Notes under the pieces: model-generated | Database searches by the model: none | Told to the model about the DNA's origin: nothing | The model's input: the letters and a program-made list of their open reading frames with translations, nothing else | Made by a program: the position numbers and the translations under genes | NCBI GenBank assembly: GCA_046260155.1 | Contig: JBJYXV010000032.1 | Location: 1 to 64,000, forward strand | Direction of reading: 5' to 3' | DNA: 64,000 nucleotides | From: PFL25 sp046260155 | GTDB taxonomy: Bacteria; Chloroflexota; Anaerolineae; Anaerolineales; UBA4823 | Shown: positions 45,944 through 54,388 of the stretch, in pieces | Layout: the number at the start of each line of letters is the position of its first letter | How positions within the stretch are numbered: the first letter of the stretch is position 1

Positions 45944-47214
45944 GATTCAACACCCGTCAGCACACCATCTTGTTCTGTCAACTGTGAAGGTGATTGGTTT
46001 GTCGGTTTCAACCACAAGCTGATCACCTCCGGCTGCAAGGTGTTCCCTACAGCACTCAACAGGGCAGTGCTCAGCTGTTCCAAATTTACTTCATCGCGAG
46101 CAGCAGTAGTGAAATGAGCCAGGGTGTGTTCGGCATCATATTTCTTGCGGTAGAAGCGGCGATCGATGAATTCCTGGATGCGTTTTCGTAGCGGGTTGAA
46201 CAAGGCCGCGATGCCCAATGTCGAGATGACAATCACGATTGGGGATTGCTCCCCCGTGAGTGCTTCAACCAGGTTCTGCAGGACCAATACGCTTCCGAAA
46301 TAAACCAGCACCAATAACCCGGTGATCAGGGTATATTGCAGTGTCTTGCGGATGATGAGGTCAATATCGTACAATCGATAGCGTGTGATAGCGATGCCAA
46401 TCGCCAGGTACAGCGGCAGGATAGCCAGATTTGACAGGATACCGGGCAATATGTCCGAATAATCGATCAGGACCAGGGAAGCCAATAAACAGGTAACATA
46501 AATTACGCCGCCTACAACAAACCACCGGATTTGTGCTCGGACCTGCGGCGTGGTTGATCGGTACCTCAGCAGCATGGCCAGAGCTGACAGTATTATCATG
46601 CTAACGATGGACAGGAAACCTACCGGTGCTATCAGCTGGAAGAGTGGATTGAGACTCACAGGCAGAAAACCGATTGGGTTATCAACCAGCGGTAATCCGA
46701 GCTGTAAACCATCGACATCAGAAAAGGGTATTTGCTGAGAGAATAATTCCAGGCTTAGCAGGATGAACGCTAAAATCACCCACACATGCAGAATTCGCCA
46801 GCGCGACGATGGGGGTTTTCCATCCGGAAACCAGAGCATCATCAGCATAAAACAAATGAACCGGATAATGTATGCCGTATCGCCGAACAATAAGAACGTA
46901 AACAGCAGTCTCGAGTATCCAGCGGTTGGGCTGCTGTTTGCATAATATTTCAGTCCTTGTGACAGGCTAACGAAGGCAATTGTTAATCCAACGACCAACC
47001 ACAACCAGCCAATGCGGTTGCGCGGCTGCTTACCCAGGATGACCAGACCCAGAACTGGTGCTCCGCATCCAACAATCGCCCCAACCAGATATTCCCAGGC
47101 TCTGACATCCTGTCCCGCCGGGAACAAAAGGACCAGGGAAACCGAGATGACCAGGGCGACCAGCGTAACCAGCGCCACTGTCCAGGCAACCAGGCGTTCC
47201 CAGGAGTTATTCAT
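45940..47214 (-). CDS. ComP-like membrane protein, no kinase (array member 2)
   Basis: A 424-residue paralogue without PDZ: eight or so membrane segments fill residues 10-330 (motif GCGAPVLGLVILGKQPRNRIGWLW early, RQPRN/KQPRN being shared with member 1). Shared block YDIDLIIRKTLQYTLIT, QSPIVIVISTLGIAALFNPLR, EFIDRRFYRKKYDAEHTLAHF, then AVGNTLQPEVISLWL. A short tail ends in ESQLTEQDGV-like sequence. Start overlaps the member 1 stop by 4 nt, stop overlaps member 3 start by 4 nt. Confidence 0.82.
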   Translation of the reverse strand: MNNSWERLVAWTVALVTLVALVISVSLVLLFPAGQDVRAWEYLVGAIVGCGAPVLGLVILGKQPRNRIGWLWLVVGLTIAFVSLSQGLKYYANSSPTAGYSRLLFTFLLFGDTAYIIRFICFMLMMLWFPDGKPPSSRWRILHVWVILAFILLSLELFSQQIPFSDVDGLQLGLPLVDNPIGFLPVSLNPLFQLIAPVGFLSIVSMIILSALAMLLRYRSTTPQVRAQIRWFVVGGVIYVTCLLASLVLIDYSDILPGILSNLAILPLYLAIGIAITRYRLYDIDLIIRKTLQYTLITGLLVLVYFGSVLVLQNLVEALTGEQSPIVIVISTLGIAALFNPLRKRIQEFIDRRFYRKKYDAEHTLAHFTTAARDEVNLEQLSTALLSAVGNTLQPEVISLWLKPTNQSPSQLTEQDGVLTGVES

Positions 47215-48437
47215 CGCCCTCTGCCTCGAATTCTAAGATGCAGGCTGATCCGGTTCGGCTGCATCGTCTCCTCTACCACCTGCAGCATGGCAGCATTCAG
47301 TTGATCCATGTCAACTTCATCCCGGGCTGTTTCAGCGAACCGAGCCAGAGCTAGTTCGGCATCATATTTCTTGCGGTAAAAGCGGCGATCGATGAAACCC
47401 TGTATACGAAAACGCAGAGGATTGAATAGTGCAGCAATCCCTAAGGTCGAGATAACGATCACGACCGGCGATTGCTGACCGGTCAAATTCTCAAACAGGT
47501 TTTGTAGCAGTATTACGCTGCCGAGATAAACGAGGATCAGCAGCCCGGTCAGCAGGGCGTATTGTAAGGTTTTGCGGATGATAATATCGATATCGTAGAG
47601 TCGGTAGCGCAGGATAGCGATGGCGATAGCAATAGGGAAAGTGAACATCCCAATTGGGAGTAACAGGTTCAGAAAGTTTTCTCCCTGGCTGTAGGTGTTG
47701 CCAATAAAAGCTGGCATATAGAATACGAAGAAGATGGCTCCTGCATAAAACAACCATTTGATCTGTTCTCGTTCAACCCCGCGCGCCCTGTGGAAGCGTA
47801 CAAATAGAGATATGACACACAGCAGAATCCAGATCGGGAAAAGGATCAGGAAAGGGGTAGAGATGGAATCAAACCATCCTGGTTCTATGAAGCCAATGGG
47901 ATTTGGTACAGTCCAGGGCGTTGGATCTTCATTTGGTCCCAATTCATTGGAGAAAGTGATCAAGAAAATAAGTACTGCCACTATCCACAGGCCAAAATAG
48001 ACCACCCATTTCCAGCGTGGGCTGAGCAGGTGTCCAGTTGGGAATAAGAGCATGACGAACATGATTGGTAAGATCAACAGGAGCCAGTCCCAATTACTAA
48101 ACCAGAGAATGACCAGAAATAGCATGGAGGAGGTTGCTGGTGGAAGGAATTGACCGTTCGTGAAGGATGAAGTGTAGGGTGCAATAACATCTAGAAAAAA
48201 TGCAAAAGAGAGACCGGGCAGCATCATCACCAGTCCGATCACGTTGCGCGGCTGGCGGGAGGTGATCAACGCACCGACCAGGGCGAAAAGCACAGGCACA
48301 AGCGGAAACAACATTTGCGAGAGGGGAACGCGTTCCCCAATAGGGCGTCCCAGATAGTAAGCTATCGCCACGAGATTCGTAGTTAGAATCACACCAAAAA
48401 ATATCCAGGCGAGTATCGCATTAAGTTTGTTTTTCAT
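47211..48437 (-). CDS. ComP-like membrane protein, no kinase (array member 1)
   Basis: First of six tandem paralogues; 408 residues with about eight membrane segments and no PDZ. Early motif ITSRQPRNVIGLVMMLPGL; shared block YDIDIIIRKTLQYALLT, QSPVVIVISTLGIAALFNPLR, GFIDRRFYRKKYDAELALARF, then VVEETMQPNRISLHL and a basic tail RIRGRGR. ATG 48437 overlaps the stop of the upstream acetyltransferase gene by 4 nt and has AAAGGA upstream, so the whole array is read with that gene. A GTG at 48449 is a weaker alternative. Confidence 0.82.
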   Translation of the reverse strand: MKNKLNAILAWIFFGVILTTNLVAIAYYLGRPIGERVPLSQMLFPLVPVLFALVGALITSRQPRNVIGLVMMLPGLSFAFFLDVIAPYTSSFTNGQFLPPATSSMLFLVILWFSNWDWLLLILPIMFVMLLFPTGHLLSPRWKWVVYFGLWIVAVLIFLITFSNELGPNEDPTPWTVPNPIGFIEPGWFDSISTPFLILFPIWILLCVISLFVRFHRARGVEREQIKWLFYAGAIFFVFYMPAFIGNTYSQGENFLNLLLPIGMFTFPIAIAIAILRYRLYDIDIIIRKTLQYALLTGLLILVYLGSVILLQNLFENLTGQQSPVVIVISTLGIAALFNPLRFRIQGFIDRRFYRKKYDAELALARFAETARDEVDMDQLNAAMLQVVEETMQPNRISLHLRIRGRGR

Positions 48438-48958
48438 GATCCTTTCCACTTTGAGCGGTTGATGGAATATAGCTGAAATGGCCCCAGTTCATCTCGGCCG
48501 CTCTTTTCGAAAGTCATCCCAATTTTCTCCGCCACCCGGATCGAAGCCCGATTGCGCTCGTCGATCAGGCAGATCAGCCTCGTCAACCCGAGATGCTCGA
48601 AGGCGTAATCCCGGATACCTCTTGCCGCTTCCGTACCCAGGCCCTGCCCCCAAAAAGGTTTGGCGATCAGGTATGCGATTTCAACTTCATCCTGGCCATC
48701 GATTATCCAGGGCAATAAGCCACAGCGCCCTATGAATTGCCCGCTTTCTTTTTCGAGTGTTGCCCACAAACCCAGGTCGGGGTGCTGTGGGTGCCCGTGG
48801 CGGTGCCACTCCAATTCTTCCCAGGACTCTTCGTGCGTCAGCGTGCCTTCAGGAAAATACTGGCGCAATTCCGGATCGCGATAAAGAGCAGCCAGCGCTT
48901 CGAGATCACCTGGTTCAAAGTGGCGCATAACCAGCCGTTCAGTTTTCAGGATCATCAT
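48434..48958 (-). CDS. GNAT-family N-acetyltransferase (RimJ/RimL-like)
   Basis: A 174-residue acetyltransferase of the RimJ/RimL type: TERLVMRHFEPGDLEALAAL at the N-terminus, acetyl-CoA loop FWGQGLGTEAARGI, and the ERNRASIRVAEKIGM end motif. The start is ATG 48958 or 48955, overlapping the stop of the upstream membrane-protein gene (ATGA); a longer reading from 49174 only runs through that gene in another frame. Such enzymes acetylate N-termini or small molecules. Coupling to the sensor array is by 4-nt overlap. Confidence 0.88.
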   Translation of the reverse strand: MMILKTERLVMRHFEPGDLEALAALYRDPELRQYFPEGTLTHEESWEELEWHRHGHPQHPDLGLWATLEKESGQFIGRCGLLPWIIDGQDEVEIAYLIAKPFWGQGLGTEAARGIRDYAFEHLGLTRLICLIDERNRASIRVAEKIGMTFEKSGRDELGPFQLYSINRSKWKGS

Positions 48959-49425
48959 TGGTTTTTGCCCACCTTCGACGCAAAAAGGCCTCCCAAAACC
49001 AGCCCGTAAAGTGCATGCCCCAATCCCCATTCCCAGGTCGGAATCTCCCCCAGCGGAGAATTCGTGATCGGTAACACTGCGATCTGGGAGAGTAAGAACA
49101 ATAAACTTCCGAAGAGAAGCCCTCCAACATAGCCATAAACCCTGCGAGCTGTAAACCTGGTCAGCAGAGGCCAAACCAGCACCCCAAACAGGGCTCCGTA
49201 GATCGCGGAGACGGCCAGGTGGCTGAGCAAACCCCGGATAGGAGAAGTTAATTGGCCAGCACTGAAGCGCGCCAGCAAAGCTGCAGGATTTTCTCCTGAT
49301 AGCAAAGCCAGCGCTGCCAGTACCATGTACATTGTGATTCCGCCCATCAATCCGTAGATCACACCATCCACAGCCAGATTATTCAGGCTGCTTTTATTTT
49401 CATTTATTATATCCACTTTATCCAT
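48955..49425 (-). CDS. Small membrane protein, unknown
   Basis: A 156-residue protein with four predicted hydrophobic segments (about 22-42, 65-88, 95-120, 130-150), glycine-rich and compact, and a short polar N-terminus. No family recognised. It is the first gene of the minus-strand transcription unit that continues through the acetyltransferase into the six membrane paralogues, and it is read divergently from the BTAD regulator. Confidence 0.7.
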   Translation of the reverse strand: MDKVDIINENKSSLNNLAVDGVIYGLMGGITMYMVLAALALLSGENPAALLARFSAGQLTSPIRGLLSHLAVSAIYGALFGVLVWPLLTRFTARRVYGYVGGLLFGSLLFLLSQIAVLPITNSPLGEIPTWEWGLGHALYGLVLGGLFASKVGKNQ

Positions 49426-49568
49426 ATTTCACCATCCCTTTTCTTCTCGTGAAAGTTATTTCATAATTCAAAGATGTTAGTATCCAGGACCAAAGCCCAA
49501 GGTAATCTATTTTGGGTAAATGCGGGATTAATTTCTTAATTTGCTTCTATCATAGGTTTTCCTCGTAT

Positions 49569-49610
49569 CGTAACCGTTACGGCAATCGTTACGAATGTAT
49601 TTTTCGTAAC
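49569..49610. promoter_or_regulatory. Cluster of GTTACG/CGTAAC half-sites in the divergent promoter region
   Basis: Four half-sites: CGTAAC (49569), GTTACG (49576), GTTACG (49588), CGTAAC (49605). The first two form a perfect dyad CGTAAC-C-GTTACG; the two GTTACG copies are 12 bp apart, and the two CGTAAC copies are 36 bp apart, three times 12. They lie between the BTAD gene start (49632) and the divergent membrane-protein operon (49425). Regulator binding is inferred. Confidence 0.6.
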
Positions 49611-49631
49611 AATTCAAGTAAAATTAGAGCT

Positions 49632-52598
49632 ATGCCCGGCTATGAGCTCTATTTATTCGGTGCACCGCACCTGGAGCACCAGGATCAGCCAGTTTCTTTA
49701 GATACTCGCAAAGCGCTTGCACTCCTAGCCTATCTCTTACTCACCGGAGAGCCCCAGAGCCGGGATACATTGGCTACCTTTTTTTGGCCTGAATCCGGTC
49801 AGAAATCTGCGCGTGCTGCCCTGCGGCGCACACTCTCGGCTTTACGAGGTGGCGTGAGTGAGGAATTTCTCGATTTTGGGCGCGAGATCATCGCCTTCCA
49901 TCCAGGAAGCGATTTTTGGTGTGATGTGATTTCTTTCCAATCCCGTTTGGATGAAATTCACGAGCATGGGCATCCACCGGAACAGGTTTGTGAGCGCTGT
50001 CTGATCCCGCTCCAGGAAGCAGCAGAACTCTATAAAGCTGACTTCATGGCTGGTTTCAGCCTGCGGGATAGCGCAGCTTTCGACGATTGGCAGTTCTTTG
50101 AAGCGGATCGCCTGCGCCGTGAATTAGCGGGTGTCCTTGAACGGCTGGTCAGTATATATCACACCAGGAAGGACTTCCAAACAGCCCTCGATACTGCCAG
50201 GCGCTGGCTGACCCTTGATTTGCTCAATGAGGCTGCTCACCGGGCCTTAATCCTGCTCTATGCACAAAGCGGGCAGCGCAATGCTGCCCTGCGTCAATAC
50301 CGGGAGTGTGTTCGCATTTTAGATCAAGAGCTGGGTGTCCCTCCTCTGGAGGAGACTACCCAGCTTTATGAAGCGGTCAAGGAAAACCGTTTTAAAGGAA
50401 TGGGCAGCTCGAAATATATGGCAGGTCCTGGCATGCCTTCCTACCAGGAACCAGACGGAGTAGCACCTGAAAGAGATCTTACTTTCCCCATTGCCGATGA
50501 TCCGCTCATCGGCAGGCGCAAAGAGTTGGAGGCTCTCTCCAATTTATACGGACAAATCGATCAAGACGGGGTTTTTGCCGCAATTACAGGGGAAATCGGG
50601 GTTGGTAAATCTCACCTGGCAAGAAAATTCATCGCTCAAATGGAACGTCGCGGCGCCAAAACGCTCTCCGTCCGCTGCTTCGCCGGGGAGTCCAACCTGG
50701 CTTATACGCCTCTGATCGATCTCCTCCGCCAGGGGATAGCCCGGGCAGGTGATCGAAGATGGTGGCAAAGATTAAATCCACACTGGTTGGCTGAAATCTC
50801 CCTCTTGGTCCCCGAAATATCGGGGTTGGCCAGCGAGATAACAGCGCCAAAACCAACCAGCGAGCCGGGCGCACAAACCCGTTTTTTTGACGCTGTCTGC
50901 CAGGCTTTGATCACATTGGTGCAAGGCAATTCGCCTGGCATCCTATTTATCGACAACCTGGAATGGGCGGATGAATCTACTCTGGACCTGGTGGCCTATC
51001 TGGCACGCCGTTTAAGAGGCAGACCGATTATGCTGCTCACTGCATGGGGATCAGAAGCACAATTAACCACAATCGCGCTGGACCAGCTGATGATGGACAC
51101 CATGCTGCAGGGAAATGGCATCCATATCGCGCTATCCCCCCTCCAACCAGACCAGGCTCGCCAATTGATCGAAAAATTTGAACCAGAGGATCGAGTTTTT
51201 TCAGATTCCTTCAAAGATCACCTTACTGATATCACAGATGGCTTACCCATGATGCTGGTTGAGTATTTGCAGGCTGCCCTGCAAGGTGAATTCAGCATTG
51301 AAATGGACGCAGAATACTGGCCTGTACCCACGGGATTGCGCGGCCTGCTCCAAACCCGCCTGGCGGGATTGCGCAGCACAGCCCATCAACTCCTTCAAGC
51401 TGCGGCGGTCATCGGGCACACTTTTGACATCGACCTGCTTCAATCGACGAGCGGGCGATCGGAAGAGGAGATCATCCAGGGCATCGAAGAACTTCTCGCT
51501 CAGAATTTGGTACAGGAAATCAGCGATCAAAATGAAAACGGTCCCACCACCTTGCGCTATGATTTTAAGCACGAGCAGGTGCGAGAAATGCTGCTTGAAG
51601 ACCTCAGCCTGGGTCGATCCCGTTTGCTGCACCGCCGGGCAGCTGAAGCCCTGGAAGAATATCAGAGATTTTACAAAATTCATCCATTAAGTGGCCAAAT
51701 TGCATATCATTTCCAGCATGCGGGAGCCTCGGAGGCAGCCGCAAAATATTATTTCCTAGCGGGCCAACAAGATCGCGGCATACATGCAAATGCAGATGCA
51801 ATTACTCATTTTCAAGCCGCTCTCGCATTGGGTTATCCAGAGAAACCTGAAATTCTTGTTGAACTTGGGGATCTGTATACCCTCAACGGGGATTATTCCC
51901 AGGCCATCCAGCAGTTCGAAGCAGCAGCGGCATTCGACCAGCCAGCATTGCTGCCGGTCATCGAACAAAAAATTGGCCAGGTCTACCTGCGTCTCGGTCA
52001 ATGGGAACAGGCTGCCTGCCATTTTGAAGCTGCTCTGTTCGATCTCGGCTCATTGGAACCTGAGCAGCGCAGGATACTTGAAGCAAGAAACCGTGCCGAT
52101 TGGAGTCTTGCCTCTCATCGCGCCGGGGATTCCAGAAAAGCTGCTGCGCTGGCTCAGGAAGCCTTGGCCTTGGCTGAAGAAGAGAATGATCCATTGGCCT
52201 TATCACAGGTGCATAATTTGCTCGGTGTATTAGCGCGGGCTTCCAATCAACCCGATCTGGCATTGCAGCACCTGGAAAAAAGCCTTGCCTTCACCCACGA
52301 GGCGAATAGCCCCAGCGCACAAATTGCTGCGCTCAATAATCTGGCCCTTGTGCAAGCTGATCTCGGTGAGTATGGACGTTCCATTGAAAGCATTCAATCT
52401 GCACTCGATGAATGCAAGATCCTGGGTGATCGCCACCTGGAAGCAGCCCTCAGAAATAATTTGGCCGACCAGCTGCGCGCATCTGGAGATCAGGAAGCCG
52501 CAATCTCTCAGCTCAAAGAAGCTGTTACCATTTTCGCCGAAATCGGCCAGCGTGCTGAAGATTGGGAACCGGAAATCTGGAAATTAGTAGATTGGTAA
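49632..52598 (+). CDS. BTAD-AAA-TPR transcriptional regulator (SARP/AfsR-like)
   Basis: A 988-residue regulator. N-terminal winged-helix DNA-binding segment (MPGYELYLFGAPHLEHQDQP, then LDTRKALALLAYLLL and RDTLATFFWPES), BTAD domain (about 100-255, FQTALDTARRWLTLDLLNEAAHR), a STAND/AAA ATPase (Walker A GEIGVGKSH at about 320, Walker B GILFIDNLEWADE) and C-terminal TPR repeats (about 690-970). The start is taken at ATG 49632: upstream frame to TTG 49512 overlaps the repeat motif region and lacks the family N-terminus. Reads divergently from the membrane-sensor operon and probably controls it; the motif cluster just upstream suggests autoregulation. Confidence 0.9.
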   Translation: MPGYELYLFGAPHLEHQDQPVSLDTRKALALLAYLLLTGEPQSRDTLATFFWPESGQKSARAALRRTLSALRGGVSEEFLDFGREIIAFHPGSDFWCDVISFQSRLDEIHEHGHPPEQVCERCLIPLQEAAELYKADFMAGFSLRDSAAFDDWQFFEADRLRRELAGVLERLVSIYHTRKDFQTALDTARRWLTLDLLNEAAHRALILLYAQSGQRNAALRQYRECVRILDQELGVPPLEETTQLYEAVKENRFKGMGSSKYMAGPGMPSYQEPDGVAPERDLTFPIADDPLIGRRKELEALSNLYGQIDQDGVFAAITGEIGVGKSHLARKFIAQMERRGAKTLSVRCFAGESNLAYTPLIDLLRQGIARAGDRRWWQRLNPHWLAEISLLVPEISGLASEITAPKPTSEPGAQTRFFDAVCQALITLVQGNSPGILFIDNLEWADESTLDLVAYLARRLRGRPIMLLTAWGSEAQLTTIALDQLMMDTMLQGNGIHIALSPLQPDQARQLIEKFEPEDRVFSDSFKDHLTDITDGLPMMLVEYLQAALQGEFSIEMDAEYWPVPTGLRGLLQTRLAGLRSTAHQLLQAAAVIGHTFDIDLLQSTSGRSEEEIIQGIEELLAQNLVQEISDQNENGPTTLRYDFKHEQVREMLLEDLSLGRSRLLHRRAAEALEEYQRFYKIHPLSGQIAYHFQHAGASEAAAKYYFLAGQQDRGIHANADAITHFQAALALGYPEKPEILVELGDLYTLNGDYSQAIQQFEAAAAFDQPALLPVIEQKIGQVYLRLGQWEQAACHFEAALFDLGSLEPEQRRILEARNRADWSLASHRAGDSRKAAALAQEALALAEEENDPLALSQVHNLLGVLARASNQPDLALQHLEKSLAFTHEANSPSAQIAALNNLALVQADLGEYGRSIESIQSALDECKILGDRHLEAALRNNLADQLRASGDQEAAISQLKEAVTIFAEIGQRAEDWEPEIWKLVDW

Positions 52599-52860
52599 TG
52601 ATGGAAGAAAAAGTTGAAGAGTCTTCCTCTGAAATTATTAAAACATAGAATTGAAATTATCGTCGGTTTTCTCGCTTGGGATGACCTCAGTTAGAATCTT
52701 GAAATTAGAGAGTCAAGGATCCTCTGTTTCTTTGCCGAATTAAACTTCGTCCCAGCGATGTAATTCTTCCATCGGAACAATACAGAAAGGAATAAATCTC
52801 GGCTCACTGGATTCAATTAAGACCCAGTGGTTTGATCATTAATGACCAAATAATTACCGT

Positions 52861-53559
52861 TCATCTATTGCCAGCATATGCAAGCGCTGAGGCCGTCTGG
52901 CAGCCGACAATCGCTGGTGCTTCGTGGATCAGCCCATCATTCTGCAGAGCTTCCACCATGAACAAGGCAAAATCCACCCGGCGGGTGAGGTTGCTTTCGA
53001 GGATCGGGTCGCCCACATGCCTGCTCCAGACCGGTAAACCCTGGCTTTCGCCTTCTTCGAGATCGCTGCCGCGCACCACCGTCCACAGCGTATCGCTATC
53101 AAATACGCGCTGGCAGGCATCCATCTGGTCGTTGATATCGACTACACGCAGCAGGCGCCCAATCCAACCACCAACTTTCTCGTATGCTTTAATCTGCCAG
53201 GGATAAACATCCTTACCGTCCATGGATATATGCCACCCGCAGGAGAAAATCAGGCGGGCATCCTTGCGCGCATAATCGAGCACTGCTTGAGCCGTTCCTG
53301 AGGAATACCCGTGAACCCCATAAGGGACCAGCACAGTCAGCACTCCATCACACCCGGTTACAGCCTCTTTGATCAGCTCACGATTATCCGTTGGCCCTGG
53401 AAAAATGGTCATGCGATCTTGGAACGCATCCAGCTTGCTGACGCTGCTTTCGCGGCAAACCCCAGCCACTTCGTAACCGCGATCAAGAGCTTGCTGCACC
53501 ATGTACTGGCCAAGTTTCCCTGAGGCTCCCACGATACAAACTTTATTGATATTCACCAT
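52861..53559 (-). CDS. NAD(P)-binding NmrA-like/SDR protein
   Basis: A 232-residue Rossmann-fold protein. The dinucleotide site is VCIVGASGKLGQYM (GxxGxxG); later TVVRGSDLEEGE resembles the NmrA/atypical SDR substrate half. No clear YxxxK catalytic pair, so it could be a redox sensor or isomerase rather than a dehydrogenase. It is read toward the BTAD gene and has about 260 nt of sequence without recognised features on the 3' side. Confidence 0.8.
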   Translation of the reverse strand: MVNINKVCIVGASGKLGQYMVQQALDRGYEVAGVCRESSVSKLDAFQDRMTIFPGPTDNRELIKEAVTGCDGVLTVLVPYGVHGYSSGTAQAVLDYARKDARLIFSCGWHISMDGKDVYPWQIKAYEKVGGWIGRLLRVVDINDQMDACQRVFDSDTLWTVVRGSDLEEGESQGLPVWSRHVGDPILESNLTRRVDFALFMVEALQNDGLIHEAPAIVGCQTASALAYAGNR

Positions 53560-53770
53560 TCTTATCCTTGTGTGTACACTTTAAATTCAACCTGATACCA
53601 GGAGGAATCCAACCCTGCACCAGGTTAACAGAACCTATTATATACAGATCTGCGACACCGGAACCGATAACACCTGAAAACAAAAACCCGGGAAAACTGA
53701 ATGAACCGATTTTCCAAGAACTAGGTATCTGAGATGGTTAATAGTTAATTCTCGTATTCAGGAGGCTAGT

Positions 53771-53959
53771 ATGGAAGATAGATATTCACCTTTGTGGGCT
53801 GGTTTGACGGTCATCGCAGGATTTGTGGTTGGTATTTGTTCTTTCCTGGCTGGACTGCTGGCCATCTTTAATGAGTATAACTACATTGGAGCAGGGCTGT
53901 GCTTTCTGGCTTCTGCGATTATCTTTGGTTTAATGTCAAATTCCATTTTCCGCAAGTAA
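53771..53959 (+). CDS. Small two-helix membrane protein
   Basis: A 62-residue protein with two hydrophobic segments (about 9-31 and 38-58) joined by NEYNYIG, ending SIFRK. A strong AGGAGG lies 6-7 nt before the ATG, the main reason to call it. No family recognised. Confidence 0.65.
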   Translation: MEDRYSPLWAGLTVIAGFVVGICSFLAGLLAIFNEYNYIGAGLCFLASAIIFGLMSNSIFRK

Positions 53960-54388
53960 TGTAACAAGAATTCTGTTGGATTTTAACCTTGCTTGTGATG
54001 CAAATATCAACGGTTGTTTTCCGTTTGCAAGAACTTCGATAGCAAGGAAGGACTTAATTTCCTCCATTTCATAAACGCCGATTATTCCAAGCTGGTTTAT
54101 CTGGAGAAAATCTTACCCAGAATTAATACACTGAAACAAACCGGGGGTAATCTTGATCAATTCTTTTCTTTATCCAGGATTTTCCCTAGCTGCTAAGAGA
54201 ATCGGATTGAGTTTTCTTTTAACGTTTATAATTCAATTCAAAGATGACCATTGAAACCTCACACACCTGGCATTAATTCTACCGATTAGAAACCATAGAA
54301 ATCAATATGCTCGCTTCAAAAAAGCCGAAACCATACAAAACTCGAATAGCTGTAATAATATTAACCAAATACCAATAAAGGATCATTA
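53960..54388. other. Intergenic, no gene supported
   Basis: A 429-nt AT-rich region. A 60-codon open frame at 54014-54196 starts with TTG, has no ribosome-binding site and no recognisable product. No RNA structure or repeat was found. Confidence 0.4.

Noticed and set aside
54014..54196. A 60-codon plus-strand open frame
   Set aside because: TTG start, no ribosome-binding site, AT-rich context, no family.
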